Shown here piece by piece: positions 38,396-49,200 of a stretch of DNA of 64,000 nucleotides (position 1 is the first letter of the stretch; every line of letters starts with the position of its first letter). Below the pieces are notes generated by a model, which did not search any database, was not told where the DNA came from, and saw nothing but the letters and a program-made list of their open reading frames with translations. Origin of the DNA: Methylotenera versatilis 301 (GTDB lineage: Bacteria; Pseudomonadota; Gammaproteobacteria; Burkholderiales; Methylophilaceae); NCBI RefSeq assembly GCF_000093025.1, contig NC_014207.1, positions 1,674,001-1,738,000 of the forward strand. Direction: 5' to 3'. Position numbers and translations under genes: made by a program.

Positions 38396-39676
38396 TTAAC
38401 CAACAGCTTCTTCAGTTGGTTTATCTGCATAAATTAAAATTGCTGGCGCATCGCCACGAACAACACCTTCGTCCACTACAACTTTACTCAAATTTTCCAG
38501 GGAAGGTAACTCATACATAATATCAAGTAGAGAATGCTCTAGAATTGAGCGCAGACCTCGCGCACCCGTTTTACGCTCAAGTGCTTTTTTAGCAATTAAG
38601 AGTAATGCCGACTCTCTAAACTCTAACTCGACACCTTCCATCTTAAAGAGCTTGATGTATTGCTTGGTAAGCGCATTTTTAGGCTCGGTCAAAATAGTCA
38701 TCAACGCAGCTTCATCTAGTGACTCTAGTGTTGCAACGACTGGCAAACGACCAATAAACTCTGGAATCAAGCCAAATTTAATCAAATCTTCAGGCTCTAC
38801 ATCGCGTAGCACTGCCCCTACCTGACGAATGTCATTTTTACCTTTTACTTCTGCACCAAAACCAATACCACCTTTTTCGGAGCGTAAGCGGATAACTTTT
38901 TCTAAACCGTCAAAAGCACCACCACAGATAAATAATATATTAGTCGTATCAAGTTGAACAAACTCTTGATTTGGATGTTTACGACCACCTTGTGGCGGTA
39001 TAGAAGCAACCGTACCTTCAATCAGTTTGAGTAGTGCTTGTTGTACACCCTCACCTGATACATCACGAGTGATGGAAGCATTTTCAGATTTACGTGAAAT
39101 CTTATCCACTTCATCGATGTAAACAATACCACGTTTGGCTTTTTCAACATCGTAATCACATTTTTGCAATAGTTTTTGCATAATGTTTTCAACGTCTTCA
39201 CCCACGTAACCCGCTTCAGTCAAGGTGGTAGCGTCAGCCATCACGAATGGCACATCAAGCAATCGTGCCAATGTTTGCGCTAGTAATGTTTTGCCTGAAC
39301 CGGTTGGACCAATCAACAAAATATTACTTTTTGAGATTTCAACTTCGTCTTTTTGACCGCCATCAGACAGATTATTGTGACCAAGACGCTTGTAATGGTT
39401 ATATACCGCAACAGCTAAGTTCTTCTTAGCGTGGGTTTGACCAATCACGTATTGATCTAAAATCTTACAAATTTCTTGTGGTGTAGGCAAACTTTGATCT
39501 GTTGATTTTAATCCATCAGTATTCTTTACTTCTTCTCTGATGATGTCATTACACAAATCAACACACTCATTGCAAACGAACACAGAAGGTCCGGCAATGA
39601 GTTTTTTTACTTCATGTTGGCTCTTGCCACAGAATGAACAATAGAGTAGCTTGTCGCCGTCGGCTTTATTCGCCAT
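38396..39676 (-). CDS. clpX: ATP-dependent Clp protease ATP-binding subunit ClpX
   Basis: AAA+ unfoldase that feeds substrates into ClpP. The N-terminal zinc-binding domain is CSFCGKSQ...[10 protein letters not shown] (four Cys). The AAA+ module has [17 protein letters not shown] (Walker A), [12 protein letters not shown] (Walker B), the pore loop GYVGEDVE and the sensor-2 [10 protein letters not shown]. The IGF-type ClpP-docking loop is [11 protein letters not shown]. The length of 426 residues matches the E. coli protein. It follows clpP after 80 bases in the tig-clpP-clpX order. Confidence 0.97.
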   Translation of the reverse strand: MANKADGDKLLYCSFCGKSQHEVKKLIAGPSVFVCNECVDLCNDIIREEVKNTDGLKSTDQSLPTPQEICKILDQYVIGQTHAKKNLAVAVYNHYKRLGHNNLSDGGQKDEVEISKSNILLIGPTGSGKTLLAQTLARLLDVPFVMADATTLTEAGYVGEDVENIMQKLLQKCDYDVEKAKRGIVYIDEVDKISRKSENASITRDVSGEGVQQALLKLIEGTVASIPPQGGRKHPNQEFVQLDTTNILFICGGAFDGLEKVIRLRSEKGGIGFGAEVKGKNDIRQVGAVLRDVEPEDLIKFGLIPEFIGRLPVVATLESLDEAALMTILTEPKNALTKQYIKLFKMEGVELEFRESALLLIAKKALERKTGARGLRSILEHSLLDIMYELPSLENLSKVVVDEGVVRGDAPAILIYADKPTEEAVG

Positions 39677-39756
39677 GTGTAATTCCTATTTAAATTGTAG
39701 CTTGTAACAACATTACTATTATTACGACTTCTTAAACCTTTAACTTCAAAGTAATC

Positions 39757-40416
39757 TTATGCCGCTTCTGTGCGACTTTCAATCACTTTATCAATCATGC
39801 CATATTCAACTGACTGCGTGGCGCTCATAAAGTTATCACGCTCAGTATCACGATCAATCTCAGCTGCTGTTTTGCCTGTATGATGCGCCAAAATATCGTT
39901 TAATTTGGCACGCAAATACAAAATTTCTTTTGCATGAATTTCAATGTCGGTAGATTGACCCTGAAAACCACCTGATGGCTGATGGATCATCACGCGTGAA
40001 TTTGGTAGACTAAAGCGTTTACCTTTTGCACCAGCAGCTAATAAAAATGCGCCCATACTTGCCGCTTGGCCAATACACAACGTGCTTACATCTGCTTTGA
40101 TGAACTGCATAGTGTCATAAATAGACATGCCGGCAGTCACAGAACCACCTGGAGAGTTAATATATAAAGAAATATCTTTATCTGGATTTTCAGCCTCTAA
40201 GAACAGAAGCTGAGCCACCACAAGGTTTGCTGACATATCGTTGACTGGCCCAACAAGAAATATCACACGCTCTTTAAGTAAACGGGAATAGATGTCATAA
40301 GAGCGCTCGCCGCGGCCGCTCTGCTCTACAACCATCGGGATATAACCCAAGCCTTGCGGGCTTATGTCTAACTCTGCTTGCGGTTGTTGCATGCTACTCA
40401 TATTAAAACCTGTCAT
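39757..40416 (-). CDS. clpP: ATP-dependent Clp protease proteolytic subunit
   Basis: Serine peptidase forming the double-heptamer chamber. The catalytic triad is visible as Ser120 ([11 protein letters not shown]), His145 (MIHQPSGG) and Asp194 (RDNFMSA). The 219-residue length includes a short propeptide region; internal ATGs near codons 6 and 9 are alternatives. The start codon is immediately after the tig stop codon with no spacer, so translation is probably coupled. Confidence 0.97.
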   Translation of the reverse strand: MTGFNMSSMQQPQAELDISPQGLGYIPMVVEQSGRGERSYDIYSRLLKERVIFLVGPVNDMSANLVVAQLLFLEAENPDKDISLYINSPGGSVTAGMSIYDTMQFIKADVSTLCIGQAASMGAFLLAAGAKGKRFSLPNSRVMIHQPSGGFQGQSTDIEIHAKEILYLRAKLNDILAHHTGKTAAEIDRDTERDNFMSATQSVEYGMIDKVIESRTEAA

Positions 40417-41721
40417 TTAGGCATTTCCCATTAAGTCATCGAATTTAACTTTTTTGTCAGTTACTTTAGCTTTGGACAACACATAAGCCACAGCGTTCTC
40501 TTCAGTTGCCAAAGCTGATGGCTCATCCAAACGTTTAGGATCAGCATAGTACCAAGTCACCACGTCTGCTGGGCGCTCAAAGCTTTGTGAGAACACATCA
40601 ACCATCGCACGAATCTGGTCTGCATTTGCATGTAAACCATTAGTATTAATCAATTCACCCAAAATCAAACGAAGTGTAGTGCTACGTTTAGCCTGCTCTT
40701 CAAACATTGAAGGCTCAAGTTTTATGGTACTCAAATCAGCGCCACGTTGTTTTAGGTTTTGTGCGGTCGTTTCCATCATGCGATTAATTTCAGACCCAAG
40801 CAATATACGTGGAATCTCGAAATCAGCACTTTCAACCAGAGCTTGGAATACTTGTTCTTTAAGTTTAGCACTTACGCGCTTAGCTACTTCTTGATTCAAG
40901 CTTTCAGTAATTTCGGCTTTCATTTTTTCAACGTCACCGTCTTCGATACCTAAACTTTTAGCAAAGTCAGCATCTAGTGCTGGCAATTTTGGCTCCGAAA
41001 CGCTTACATAAGTGACATCATAAGTCACCGTTTTACCTGCTAATTGTTCTGGTGTGTGGTCTGCTGGATAGCTAATATCAAACTGTTTTGAAGTGCCAAC
41101 CTTACCGCCTGTCAGCTCAGCGTCGAATGACTCTACACGACCAGCCTCACCCAATACTAAATCAATACCTTTATCGCCAGTAGACTCAACTTCTTTACCG
41201 TCAATAGAAGCTTTAAGTGTCACGTTAATACTGTCACCTTTTTTAGCAGCTCGTTTAACAGGTGAATAGCTCACACGCTGCTTTACTAAAACGTCTAATG
41301 TTTTTTTAACATCAGCCTCACCCACTTCTATCACTGGGCGCTCAATTTTCATTTTTGCTAAATCGCCATAAACAACTTCAGGAAATACTTCAAAAGTAGC
41401 TGTGTATTCCAAGTTTTGCGTTGCCGCATCGAAAGGTTTGTGTTCAATATTTGGGTAGCCCGCAACGCGTAATTTAGCTTCGTCTACAGCATCGCCAAAG
41501 CTTTTCTCAACAGCGCCGGAGTATACTTCATCACGCACCTGATCACCATAATGCTGATTCACTAAGCCCATAGGCGCTTTACCTGGTCTAAAACCAGCGA
41601 ATTTTGCCGTACGTGACATTTGAGCCAAACGCTGATGGATTTGCGCCTGAAGTGGTTGGAGTGGAACTGAAATCGTAATACGACGTTCTAGTTTACTGAT
41701 AGTTTCAACATTCAATGCCAT
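40417..41721 (-). CDS. tig: trigger factor
   Basis: Ribosome-bound chaperone and peptidyl-prolyl isomerase. The N-terminal ribosome-binding loop GFRPGKAP is intact, the FKBP-type domain lies in the middle (about 160-245), and a helical C-terminal arm follows. The frame is open from 41787, but ATG 41721 (MALNVETISKLERRI) is preceded by AGGA nine bases upstream and matches family N-termini, giving ~434 residues. It leads the tig-clpP-clpX run and has a strong promoter upstream. Confidence 0.96.
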   Translation of the reverse strand: MALNVETISKLERRITISVPLQPLQAQIHQRLAQMSRTAKFAGFRPGKAPMGLVNQHYGDQVRDEVYSGAVEKSFGDAVDEAKLRVAGYPNIEHKPFDAATQNLEYTATFEVFPEVVYGDLAKMKIERPVIEVGEADVKKTLDVLVKQRVSYSPVKRAAKKGDSINVTLKASIDGKEVESTGDKGIDLVLGEAGRVESFDAELTGGKVGTSKQFDISYPADHTPEQLAGKTVTYDVTYVSVSEPKLPALDADFAKSLGIEDGDVEKMKAEITESLNQEVAKRVSAKLKEQVFQALVESADFEIPRILLGSEINRMMETTAQNLKQRGADLSTIKLEPSMFEEQAKRSTTLRLILGELINTNGLHANADQIRAMVDVFSQSFERPADVVTWYYADPKRLDEPSALATEENAVAYVLSKAKVTDKKVKFDDLMGNA

Positions 41722-41802
41722 GCGGTTATTCCTAAAGGTCAAAATTTTAGAGTGTGCTGAGAGTTTTAGATTAGTGTTACAACACAAAAAATTGCTAAAA
41801 CC

Positions 41803-41850
41803 CGCTTAATTTAAGCGCCAAACTATAGCATATTAGACTTAAGTTCACAA
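41803..41850 (-). promoter_or_regulatory. sigma-70-like promoter and start-site hairpin of tig
   Basis: On the minus strand TTGTGA (41845-41850), a 17-base spacer and TATAGT (41822-41827). A CGCTTAA-A-TTAAGCG hairpin (41803-41817) lies at the likely transcript 5' end. The tig leader is then about 95 bases. Confidence 0.7.
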
Positions 41851-41916
41851 ACAAGGTAAGTGAATTTCAAGCGGGAAACTTCGTACCATTTTAAGGACAT
41901 TGAGATTCTAAAGAAT

Positions 41917-41942
41917 AAAAAAAGGGGCATACGCCCCTTTTT
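41917..41942 (-). terminator. terminator after the TorF-type porin gene
   Basis: AAAAAAAGGGGC and GCCCCTTTTT pair perfectly around ATAC, just after the stop codon of the porin gene on the minus strand, with T's on both sides. Confidence 0.9.
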
Positions 41943-41964
41943 AACTAATTTGGATAGTTAAGAC

Positions 41965-42795
41965 TTACCAAGTGCGTTTAACGTAAAACCATAACTTATC
42001 TTCATTAGTGTCTCTACCATCTGCACTCTTATAAAACTCTTCATTTTCAACATCAAATGTTGTGGTGTAGTATGCGCCTGCATTGAAGCCTTCAATTGGT
42101 TTACCAGCTCCAGGTAGACTGAAATCTCTATTCAAACCAATTGCAAAATCACCTTCAGAGCCTGTTTGGTTACGTGTGTTTTGGTAACCTACTTTTGTCA
42201 TGAAGTTTAAATCACCAATTGGTAATTTATAGTTTACTTTCAACTCATGATAATCAGAACCTTTTGTATTAGCAACTCCATAATAATCAGTCAGTACGCG
42301 GTAATATGTGTAAGTCAACCATTTATAGGACAACGCAACAGATGCTTCGAATGAATTTTCATTTCTATCACCAATTTTATGGCTTTCTAGGTAGGCGTAG
42401 TAATTACCTAACACATTTACACCAATACCATTCTCAAACGTGTGAGCATAGCCACCATACCAGTCCGACTCAACATGATTACCTTTAGCGCCAGTAGTAG
42501 GAGAACCACCGTTAACATAAGGATCTATATTAGACCACCAAGTACCTAAGTAAAAACCACTACTGTGCGCCCAATCAATGCCACCTTGCACAGCTGGACC
42601 ATCGCTTAAATCCACACCACGGAACATATAACTGCTATATAAACCTAGGTTGTAAGTTAGCGTATAAGCTGGTGCTGGCTCAGCGGCAGCTGGAGCCACA
42701 TCTTCTGCTGAAGCATAAGCACAACTAAATAAAATTGGTGCTGCGCATAATGCGCTTACTACGTGGCGATTTGTAATCAAACTCAAGGCTTTCAT
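41965..42795 (-). CDS. TorF-family putative outer-membrane porin
   Basis: A 276-residue beta-barrel of the TorF family (TIGR02001 type). It has a signal peptide ending CAYASA, the entry sequence TLTYNLGLYSSYMFRGVDLSDGPAVQGGIDW that defines the family, alternating barrel strands such as YAHTFENGIGVNVLGNYYAYLE, and a C-terminal KRTW (aromatic last residue). Substrate and function are unknown. A good ribosome-binding site (AAGGA, seven bases) supports the ATG. Upstream lie tandem direct repeats that may be operator sites. Confidence 0.85.
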   Translation of the reverse strand: MKALSLITNRHVVSALCAAPILFSCAYASAEDVAPAAAEPAPAYTLTYNLGLYSSYMFRGVDLSDGPAVQGGIDWAHSSGFYLGTWWSNIDPYVNGGSPTTGAKGNHVESDWYGGYAHTFENGIGVNVLGNYYAYLESHKIGDRNENSFEASVALSYKWLTYTYYRVLTDYYGVANTKGSDYHELKVNYKLPIGDLNFMTKVGYQNTRNQTGSEGDFAIGLNRDFSLPGAGKPIEGFNAGAYYTTTFDVENEEFYKSADGRDTNEDKLWFYVKRTW

Positions 42796-43093
42796 GTGAT
42801 TTCCTTAATTAATAAAAAGATTAAAACTAAATTTCTTGTATGGATATTGAATTAATTATTCCTGTGCTGCAACATATAATTAACATATATACAACAATTC
42901 AACATAAATACAACAACTTAGTTAGCTTAAATTTGGTGCATATTTGCTAATTTTGCACCTTGCGGGTGCGGCGCCAGAGCAGATTTTACTTATCCCAATG
43001 ATTTATAAAGAATATTTAAGATTAGGCTCAACCTTAATAGTCGCGGCGATTGAAAGGTAGTGACTCGAAAAAAATTTAGAGATTTTCTGACAA
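42796..43093 (-). promoter_or_regulatory. porin upstream region with tandem repeats and alternative hairpins
   Basis: No gene is visible in the 334-base gap between the porin start and tRNA-Leu. On the plus strand it contains two direct repeats, AACATATATACAACAA (42882-42897) and AACATAAATACAACAA (42901-42916), 15 of 16 identical with period 19, and a third partial copy near 42871. GGTGCA (42935-42940) can pair with TGCACC (42954-42959), and GCACC (42955-42959) can alternatively pair with GGTGC (42965-42969). A regulator site is likely, but its factor is unknown. Confidence 0.5.
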
Positions 43094-43123
43094 CAAAAAA
43101 GGGCTTCCCAATTGGGAAGCCCT
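43094..43123 (-). terminator. terminator after tRNA-Leu
   Basis: GGGCTTCCC and GGGAAGCCC pair perfectly around AATT and run into six T's on the minus strand, seven bases after the tRNA-Leu 3' end. Confidence 0.93.
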
Positions 43124-43129
43124 TATATT

Positions 43130-43214
43130 TGGTGCGAAAGGAGAGACTCGAACTCTCACGCCTTACGGCGCTGGAACCTAAATCCAGTGCGTCTACCAAT
43201 TCCGCCACTCTCGC
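43130..43214 (-). tRNA. tRNA-Leu (TAG)
   Basis: Minus-strand 85-base class II tRNA with encoded CCA. The acceptor stem GCGAGAG/CTTTCGC is paired with one G-U, the D-arm is GGCGGAATTGGTAGACGC, the anticodon stem CTGGA/TCCAG encloses anticodon TAG, and the extra arm GCGCCGTAAGGCG is the long leucine type. A TATAAT at 43259-43264 lies about 45 bases upstream on the minus strand. No clear -35 is seen. Confidence 0.97.
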
Positions 43215-43435
43215 AGGTAGATAACGACTAAATGTACCGCCGTTTCAAACAAGCGGGCATTATATCTCAACTACTGCAAATGGGAATAGATAAAACTGAA
43301 ATATTTGTATATTTCAGTTTTAATGCACTTTTGCTTGGCTTTACGACTGATTATCTAGCAGAGCTGGCCACGATTATGCGAGAATGACACATATATTATA
43401 TGAATCACTAATACCATTTAAATAGAGTCGATACC

Positions 43436-43684
43436 ATGCAAACTAACATCAATCAAAACGAAATCAATATGCTAAGAGCTGAATTAGAGCTTTTAATGCG
43501 CGAACGCCAATCTTTGTTGAAAGTAACGGGTGCTGCTGCGGGCTTGATTGCAGAGATGGATAGTCACGATCTAGCTATTTCAACGATAGAAGCCGCTGAC
43601 TTACTTGCAACAACCATTAACGGCTTAAGTGAAGAGACGTTGCAAGATGCATTAAGCGCAGTAAATGCAGAAATCGTCGAGTAA
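43436..43684 (+). CDS. 82-residue helical protein of unknown function
   Basis: I do not recognise this protein. It is all-helical by composition, with a heptad-like N-terminal part (MLRAELELLMRERQSLL), a small middle region rich in Ala/Gly (KVTGAAAGLIAEMD), and a C-terminal acidic helix. It is soluble, has no Cys, no signal peptide and no membrane segment. The ATG is preceded by ATAGAGTC, a modest ribosome-binding site. It lies upstream of the RND efflux genes with 59 bases between, a gap that holds an imperfect inverted repeat (GTAATGATGC / GCATTCATTAC). It may be a small regulator or an accessory protein. Confidence 0.6.
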   Translation: MQTNINQNEINMLRAELELLMRERQSLLKVTGAAAGLIAEMDSHDLAISTIEAADLLATTINGLSEETLQDALSAVNAEIVE

Positions 43685-43743
43685 CACTCCCGTAATGATG
43701 CCCGAGTTCTGCATTCATTACTTCTGCTGCCATTATTACTGCT

Positions 43744-45198
43744 TTGATTAAGCACGCTAAACTAAACACAAACCACCAACCAAGGCTACTTAGAACAATT
43801 GCCTTAGCGACTTGCTTTTCAACAGTTTTAGCCAGCTGTAGTTTTCAACAGTATGTTGCTAAACCCATTGAACCAGCAACTGTAGCTGCCAAGTTTGAGC
43901 TAAAAGATCCATCAGGCAAGCCGTTTACAGAATATTTGCTTAATAACGGTTACCCAGCCGAACACTTACCAATTCAACAATGGGGCTTAGACGAACTAAG
44001 CTATTGCGCGCTCTTTTTTCACCCCAGCTTAGATGTTGCGCGCGCTCAGTGGCGCGCAGCTCAATCTTCAGAGGCAAGAGCTGCGCAAGGTCCAGCACCT
44101 ACGCTAAACGGCAATGTAGCGCACAGCGATGATCCCGACCCAACAAAAAAGCCATTTGCTTTTGGCTTGAGCATTGATGTACCAATAGAAACTGCCAATA
44201 AGCGTGATATACGCATAGAGAATGCTCAACACTTATCACAGGCAGCCAAGCTTGAAATTGCACAAACGGCTTGGCAACTACGACAAAATATTGCACAGAC
44301 GCTGACTGAATATGAGTTTAATCAGGCTGAATTGCGTTTGTTGTCAGAAGAAGAATTGCGTCGCGAAGAAATTGTGAATATCTACCAAAAGCGCGTCAAC
44401 GCAGGTGCGGCTTCTAATATTGAGCTTAGTAATGCAAAACTACAATTGCAAACCGTGAGCGCTACTGTCAATTCTGCACAACAAAATAGGCTGATATTGC
44501 TATCTAAACTTGCCAGCAACATAGGGCTGCCTCTAGCTAAGGTAGAAACAATGTCATTGGCAATTGATCATAAGCGATCATTAGACAATATTTCAAATGC
44601 GGATATACAAACAACGGCCCTGCTCAATCGCCTAGACATTCGTATCGCGCTAGAACGTTACGCAGCAGCAGAAACTAAATTGAAGCTAGAAATTGCGGGG
44701 CAATATCCCGACATTGTGATTAGCCCTGGTGCAGCTTATGAGTTTGGCGATAATATTTGGTCGCTTGGTTTGTCTGGTCTTCTTAGTTTGCTGAATAAAA
44801 ACAAGGTTGCTATCGCAGAGGCGACCATGCTGCGCGAGGTTGAGGCCGCACAATTTGAAGCATTGCAAACCAAAGTAATATTAGATGCGAACATTGCAAA
44901 TGCTGAAGTCAATCAAGCTAAACAGGTATTGGAACATCAGCAGCATCTATTGGCTCAACAACAATCAAACACTCAACGCATGCAGCGAAAACTAGCTGCA
45001 GGTGACATTGATAGACTAGAAATGACTTATGCTAAATTAGAAGATATTAACGCTGAGAAGAATGTCGCTGTAGCCAATTTTCAGCTAAACAAATCATTAG
45101 ACCAATTAGAAAATACTTTGCAAAAACCACTTGCCGATAATGGTGCTACAGGTTCAAACATAGTGAAAGCTGCGATTAAACTAGAGGATGAAAAATGA
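43744..45198 (+). CDS. TolC-family outer-membrane efflux lipoprotein
   Basis: Outer-membrane channel of an RND efflux complex, 484 residues. A lipobox LASCS near residue 32 predicts acylation, as in CusC/CzcC-like proteins. The two repeated coiled helical hairpins of the family are seen (SEARAAQG..., AEVNQAKQVLEHQQHLLAQQQSN). The first codon is TTG at 43744 and no ATG precedes the hydrophobic segment, so this start is the only reasonable one. It overlaps the next gene by four bases, and all three efflux genes are one operon. Confidence 0.9.
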   Translation: MIKHAKLNTNHQPRLLRTIALATCFSTVLASCSFQQYVAKPIEPATVAAKFELKDPSGKPFTEYLLNNGYPAEHLPIQQWGLDELSYCALFFHPSLDVARAQWRAAQSSEARAAQGPAPTLNGNVAHSDDPDPTKKPFAFGLSIDVPIETANKRDIRIENAQHLSQAAKLEIAQTAWQLRQNIAQTLTEYEFNQAELRLLSEEELRREEIVNIYQKRVNAGAASNIELSNAKLQLQTVSATVNSAQQNRLILLSKLASNIGLPLAKVETMSLAIDHKRSLDNISNADIQTTALLNRLDIRIALERYAAAETKLKLEIAGQYPDIVISPGAAYEFGDNIWSLGLSGLLSLLNKNKVAIAEATMLREVEAAQFEALQTKVILDANIANAEVNQAKQVLEHQQHLLAQQQSNTQRMQRKLAAGDIDRLEMTYAKLEDINAEKNVAVANFQLNKSLDQLENTLQKPLADNGATGSNIVKAAIKLEDEK

Positions 45199-46280
45199 AC
45201 CGTAAGGCAACCATAATTATCGGCCTGCAAGCGGCTTTAATTGTCATTTTATTTTGGTTTTTAATTTTTTACGGCAAAGACGAATACGAGGCAGCGAGCA
45301 CCAAAGGTGAAGAAGGCATTGAGACTAAATCACTAATAGTCGCCAATCAAGCTAATGAGAAAGGTGCAGCAACACTGATATTGCCGATTGCATTGCAACA
45401 ACAAAGCGGCATACAGACGGCTAAACTACAAACCACACAGCATCAATCAGCAACGGCGTCATTCGGCACAGTAGAACCAATCGACAGCTTAATTGAAATG
45501 CGCACTCGTTACTTAGCCGCTCTTGCCGATGGCAATGTAACGCGCTCAACGATAACAAGTGCCGAGCAAAATTTACACCGTTTACAGCTTTTAAACCAAG
45601 ATGATAAAAACGTATCTGACCGCGCCGTGCAAGAAGCGCAAGCGACATTAAGTGGTGAAAAGGCAAAACTAACCACCTCCGCAACATTAGCCAATGGCAT
45701 ACGCGATAACATGCGTCAGCAATGGGGAAACACGCTAGCCAATTGGGCAACGCAGACCACTAGTAACAGTGAATTCGAATCACTTTTGCAATCACGTGAC
45801 GTGTTGTTAAAAATCACGCTACCTTTTGACGTTACGCCAAATAAAAATACCACACTGCAAATTGCCCCTATGGGTTCGCAAACGCAGCTTGTTAAAGCGC
45901 AATTTATCTCAGATGCTCCACAAGCCGACAGCACCATTCAAGGCAAAACTTACTTTTATCGCGCCCCCGCTGGCAGCCTGCGTGCTGGCATGCGTGTAAC
46001 AACAAGACTTAATACGCAAGGCAAGGCGAGCTCTGGCGTAATTATTCCACATGAAGCCGTTGTTTGGTATTCCAATCAGGCATGGGTTTACCAAAAAATC
46101 GGCGCAGATAAATTTGTTCGCCGCCTGATTAGTACTGAAGTTGAAATTGAAAGTGAAGCGATTAGTGGCTGGTATAACACTACGGGGTTGGTGGCAAACG
46201 ATGAAGTGGTGATTAGTGGCGCACAGCTGTTGTTATCAGAGGAATTGAAATATCAGATTAAAAATGAGAACGAGGACTAA
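45195..46280 (+). CDS. RND efflux periplasmic adaptor subunit
   Basis: Membrane-fusion protein of 361 residues linking the RND pump to the TolC channel. It has an N-terminal anchor helix (about 7-26), a lipoyl/alpha-hairpin part with LAALADGNVTRSTITSAEQNLHRLQ, a beta-barrel domain (SSGVIIPHEAVVWYSNQAWVY), and a C-terminal membrane-proximal region. The N-terminal region lacks the His- and Met-rich extension seen in copper and silver adaptors. Start ATG overlaps the upstream stop (ATGA). Confidence 0.9.
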   Translation: MNRKATIIIGLQAALIVILFWFLIFYGKDEYEAASTKGEEGIETKSLIVANQANEKGAATLILPIALQQQSGIQTAKLQTTQHQSATASFGTVEPIDSLIEMRTRYLAALADGNVTRSTITSAEQNLHRLQLLNQDDKNVSDRAVQEAQATLSGEKAKLTTSATLANGIRDNMRQQWGNTLANWATQTTSNSEFESLLQSRDVLLKITLPFDVTPNKNTTLQIAPMGSQTQLVKAQFISDAPQADSTIQGKTYFYRAPAGSLRAGMRVTTRLNTQGKASSGVIIPHEAVVWYSNQAWVYQKIGADKFVRRLISTEVEIESEAISGWYNTTGLVANDEVVISGAQLLLSEELKYQIKNENED

Positions 46281-46288
46281 TCTCTATC

Positions 46289-49200
46289 ATGATGTCCGCC
46301 CTCGTCCGTTTTTCCATTCGCTTTCATGGCGTAGTTATTGGCTTGGCATGCCTGCTCATCGTGTATGGCATATATGGTCTTAGCCGCACAAATTTAGACG
46401 TCTTTCCAGAATTTTCACCTACACAAGTTGTTATACAAACTGAATCGCCGGGTTTATCTTCTAACCTAGTAGAACAGTTAGTCACGCAACCGATAGAAAC
46501 CACGCTCTCAGGTACAGTAGGGGTTGAGTCTATGCGCTCTCAATCTATTCCTGGCCTGTCTGTTATCACTATTGTTTTTGATGAACATACTGATATATAT
46601 CGCAATAGACAAGTGGTGGCTGAGCGATTAGCCACACTGAACAATCAATTACCAAAAAATATCGTGCCTAATATCACCCCATTGGCATCAAGCGCCAGTA
46701 CGGTTCTAGGGATGGGCATTACCTCAGACAAACGTAGCTTGATGGAGCTACGCACGTTGGTGGATTGGACAATTCGCCCACACATTATGGCGGTGCCTGG
46801 CGTGGCAGATGTGAACGTATTGGGTGGGGATGTACGGCAATTTCAGATTCTGGTGGACCCTAGCAAACTCATACGCTACAACTTATCGATTCAAGAAGTA
46901 CTGACAGCAACGGCACGTGTCACAGGCGTACGCGGCGCGGGTTATATTGAAAATAATAATCAACGTATTTTAATTAATACAGAAGGCCAAGCTAAAAACA
47001 TAGGTCAGCTTGGGCAAATGCCTATTGTGCACCGTAATGGTCAAACAGTACGTTTGAGCGACTTAGGCCAAGTAGTTGAGGGCGCGGCACCAGCCATTAG
47101 TGCCGCTGCTATTAACGGCAAAGAAGGTGTGTACTTTTCTGTACAAGGTCAATTGGGCGCTAATACTAAAGCGGTGACCGAGGCGGTTGAAAAAGCCATG
47201 CGCGAGCTGTCACCAGAATTAAAAGCACAGCAAATCACGTTTTATCCTGCACTGTTCCGCCCTGCTAGCTTTATCGAAACCGCAATCGATGGCGTTAAGA
47301 CTGATATTTTGATTGGTTCAACGCTAGTCATTGCCGTGTTATTTTTATTTCTGTTTAATGTACGAACCGCGTTTATTTCTGCCACGGCTATTCCACTTTC
47401 ACTACTCGCAGCCACCATCGTGCTAGGCTACTTCGGCACTGGTTTGAACATTATGGTGCTAGGCGGCTTAGCGATTGCATTGGGCGAAGTGGTCGATGAT
47501 GCGATTATTGACACTGAGAATATTTTTAGACGCTTGCGTGAAAATCGGCTGTTAACTAACCCTCAGCCTGCACATCAAGTCGTATTTAATGCCTCTATGG
47601 AAGTGCGTAGCTCGGTTGTGTACGCCACGATTATTGTCGTGCTGGTATTTTTACCGCTACTAACGCTATCAGGTGTAGCAGGCAAACTGTTTGCACCTTT
47701 GGGCTATGCTTATATCAGTGCGATTGTAGCTTCTTTAGTGGTAGCCCTCACATTAACGCCTGCGCTGTGTTATATATTTTTTTCTCGCGGAAAATTAGAC
47801 AGTAGCGACCCACCACTCATTGCTTGGATGAAAAAAGGTTACGTCCGATTATTGCAACGCATTGAACGTAATTACGTGATGGTGATTAGCCTGACAACCA
47901 TCGTCATTGCACTAGGCCTAGGTATTTTGCCTTTATTTAAAAGCCAGTTTATCCCAAATCTGCATGAAGGCCATTACATCATGCACATGACTGCTGTGCC
48001 TGGAACGTCGGCGCGAGAGTCTTTACGTATAGGTGAAAAAGTTGCTGCGGTTGTTGGCCACATCAAAGGTGTTAAATCAGTGACGCAATGGGTTGGTCGC
48101 GCGCCTAATGCAGCAGATACGTTTGGCACACACTATAGCGAGTTTGAGGTGGAGTTAGATAGCTTGTCAGGCCCTGAACAAAACCGCGTGCTCGATAATA
48201 TTCGCGAAGAATTAGCGGGCGAAGCTGTAGATGACGACAATGATGGCAAAGCTGAAACAGGCTTTATTGGCGTGACCTTTGCCATCAACACTTTTTTAAC
48301 TGAACGTATTGAAGAAACCATTTCGGGCTTTACCGCCGCCATGGTAATTAATATTCATGGGCAAGATTTAGATGCTTTAGACCGCGATGCCCGCGAAGTG
48401 GCCAACATACTTAGCAGTATTCCAGGCGCGTCAGAAATACAAATTCAATCTCCACCAGGCACCCCAGAACTTACAATACGCTTACGACCAGAACGGCTTG
48501 CCTTGTATGGTTTACAATCGCTTGATGTACTAGAAAACATTCAAGCAGCTTATGAGGGTGTACAAGCTTCTCAAATCTATCAAGGCAATCAAGTGACCAG
48601 CGTGAATGTGATGTTCAGCCGTTCAGTACGAGATGATTTGCGTGAAATTGGCTCACTACCTCTTAAAAATCCTGACGGTAAGATTATTTATCTCAAGGAT
48701 GTAGCAGACATTAGCCAAGAAAATGGCCGTTCAAAAATTCTACATGCAGGGGCTAAACGTATCCAAACCGTCACTTGCAACATCCATAATCGTGACATTG
48801 CCAGCTTTGCCAGGGAAATGAAAAAGCGTATTAAAACTGAAGTCCAATTATCATCTGGCAATTTTGTGACTTATACAGGCGAAGCTGAAGCCAATGCAAA
48901 ATCTCGTGAAGACTTAATTGTGCACTCATTGCTCGCAGCGGTTGGTATATTCCTAATGTTGTATATCGCCTTTGGCAGATTACGCAATTTACTGCTCACT
49001 TTTGCTAACCTACCCTTCGCACTGATTGGCGGCGTGATTGCAGCCATGTTTACCGGTGGTTGGATTTCATTAGGTTCTTTAGTTGGCTTTGTCACATTAT
49101 TTGGCATCACGCTTAGAAACTCAATCATGATGGTATCTCACTATCAACACCTGATTGACGAAGAAAACTGTGTTTGGGGACTAGAAACCTGCATACGTGG

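Noticed and set aside
42990-43208. 72-codon frame over tRNA-Leu
   Set aside because: Same reason: it runs across the tRNA and its hairpin terminator.
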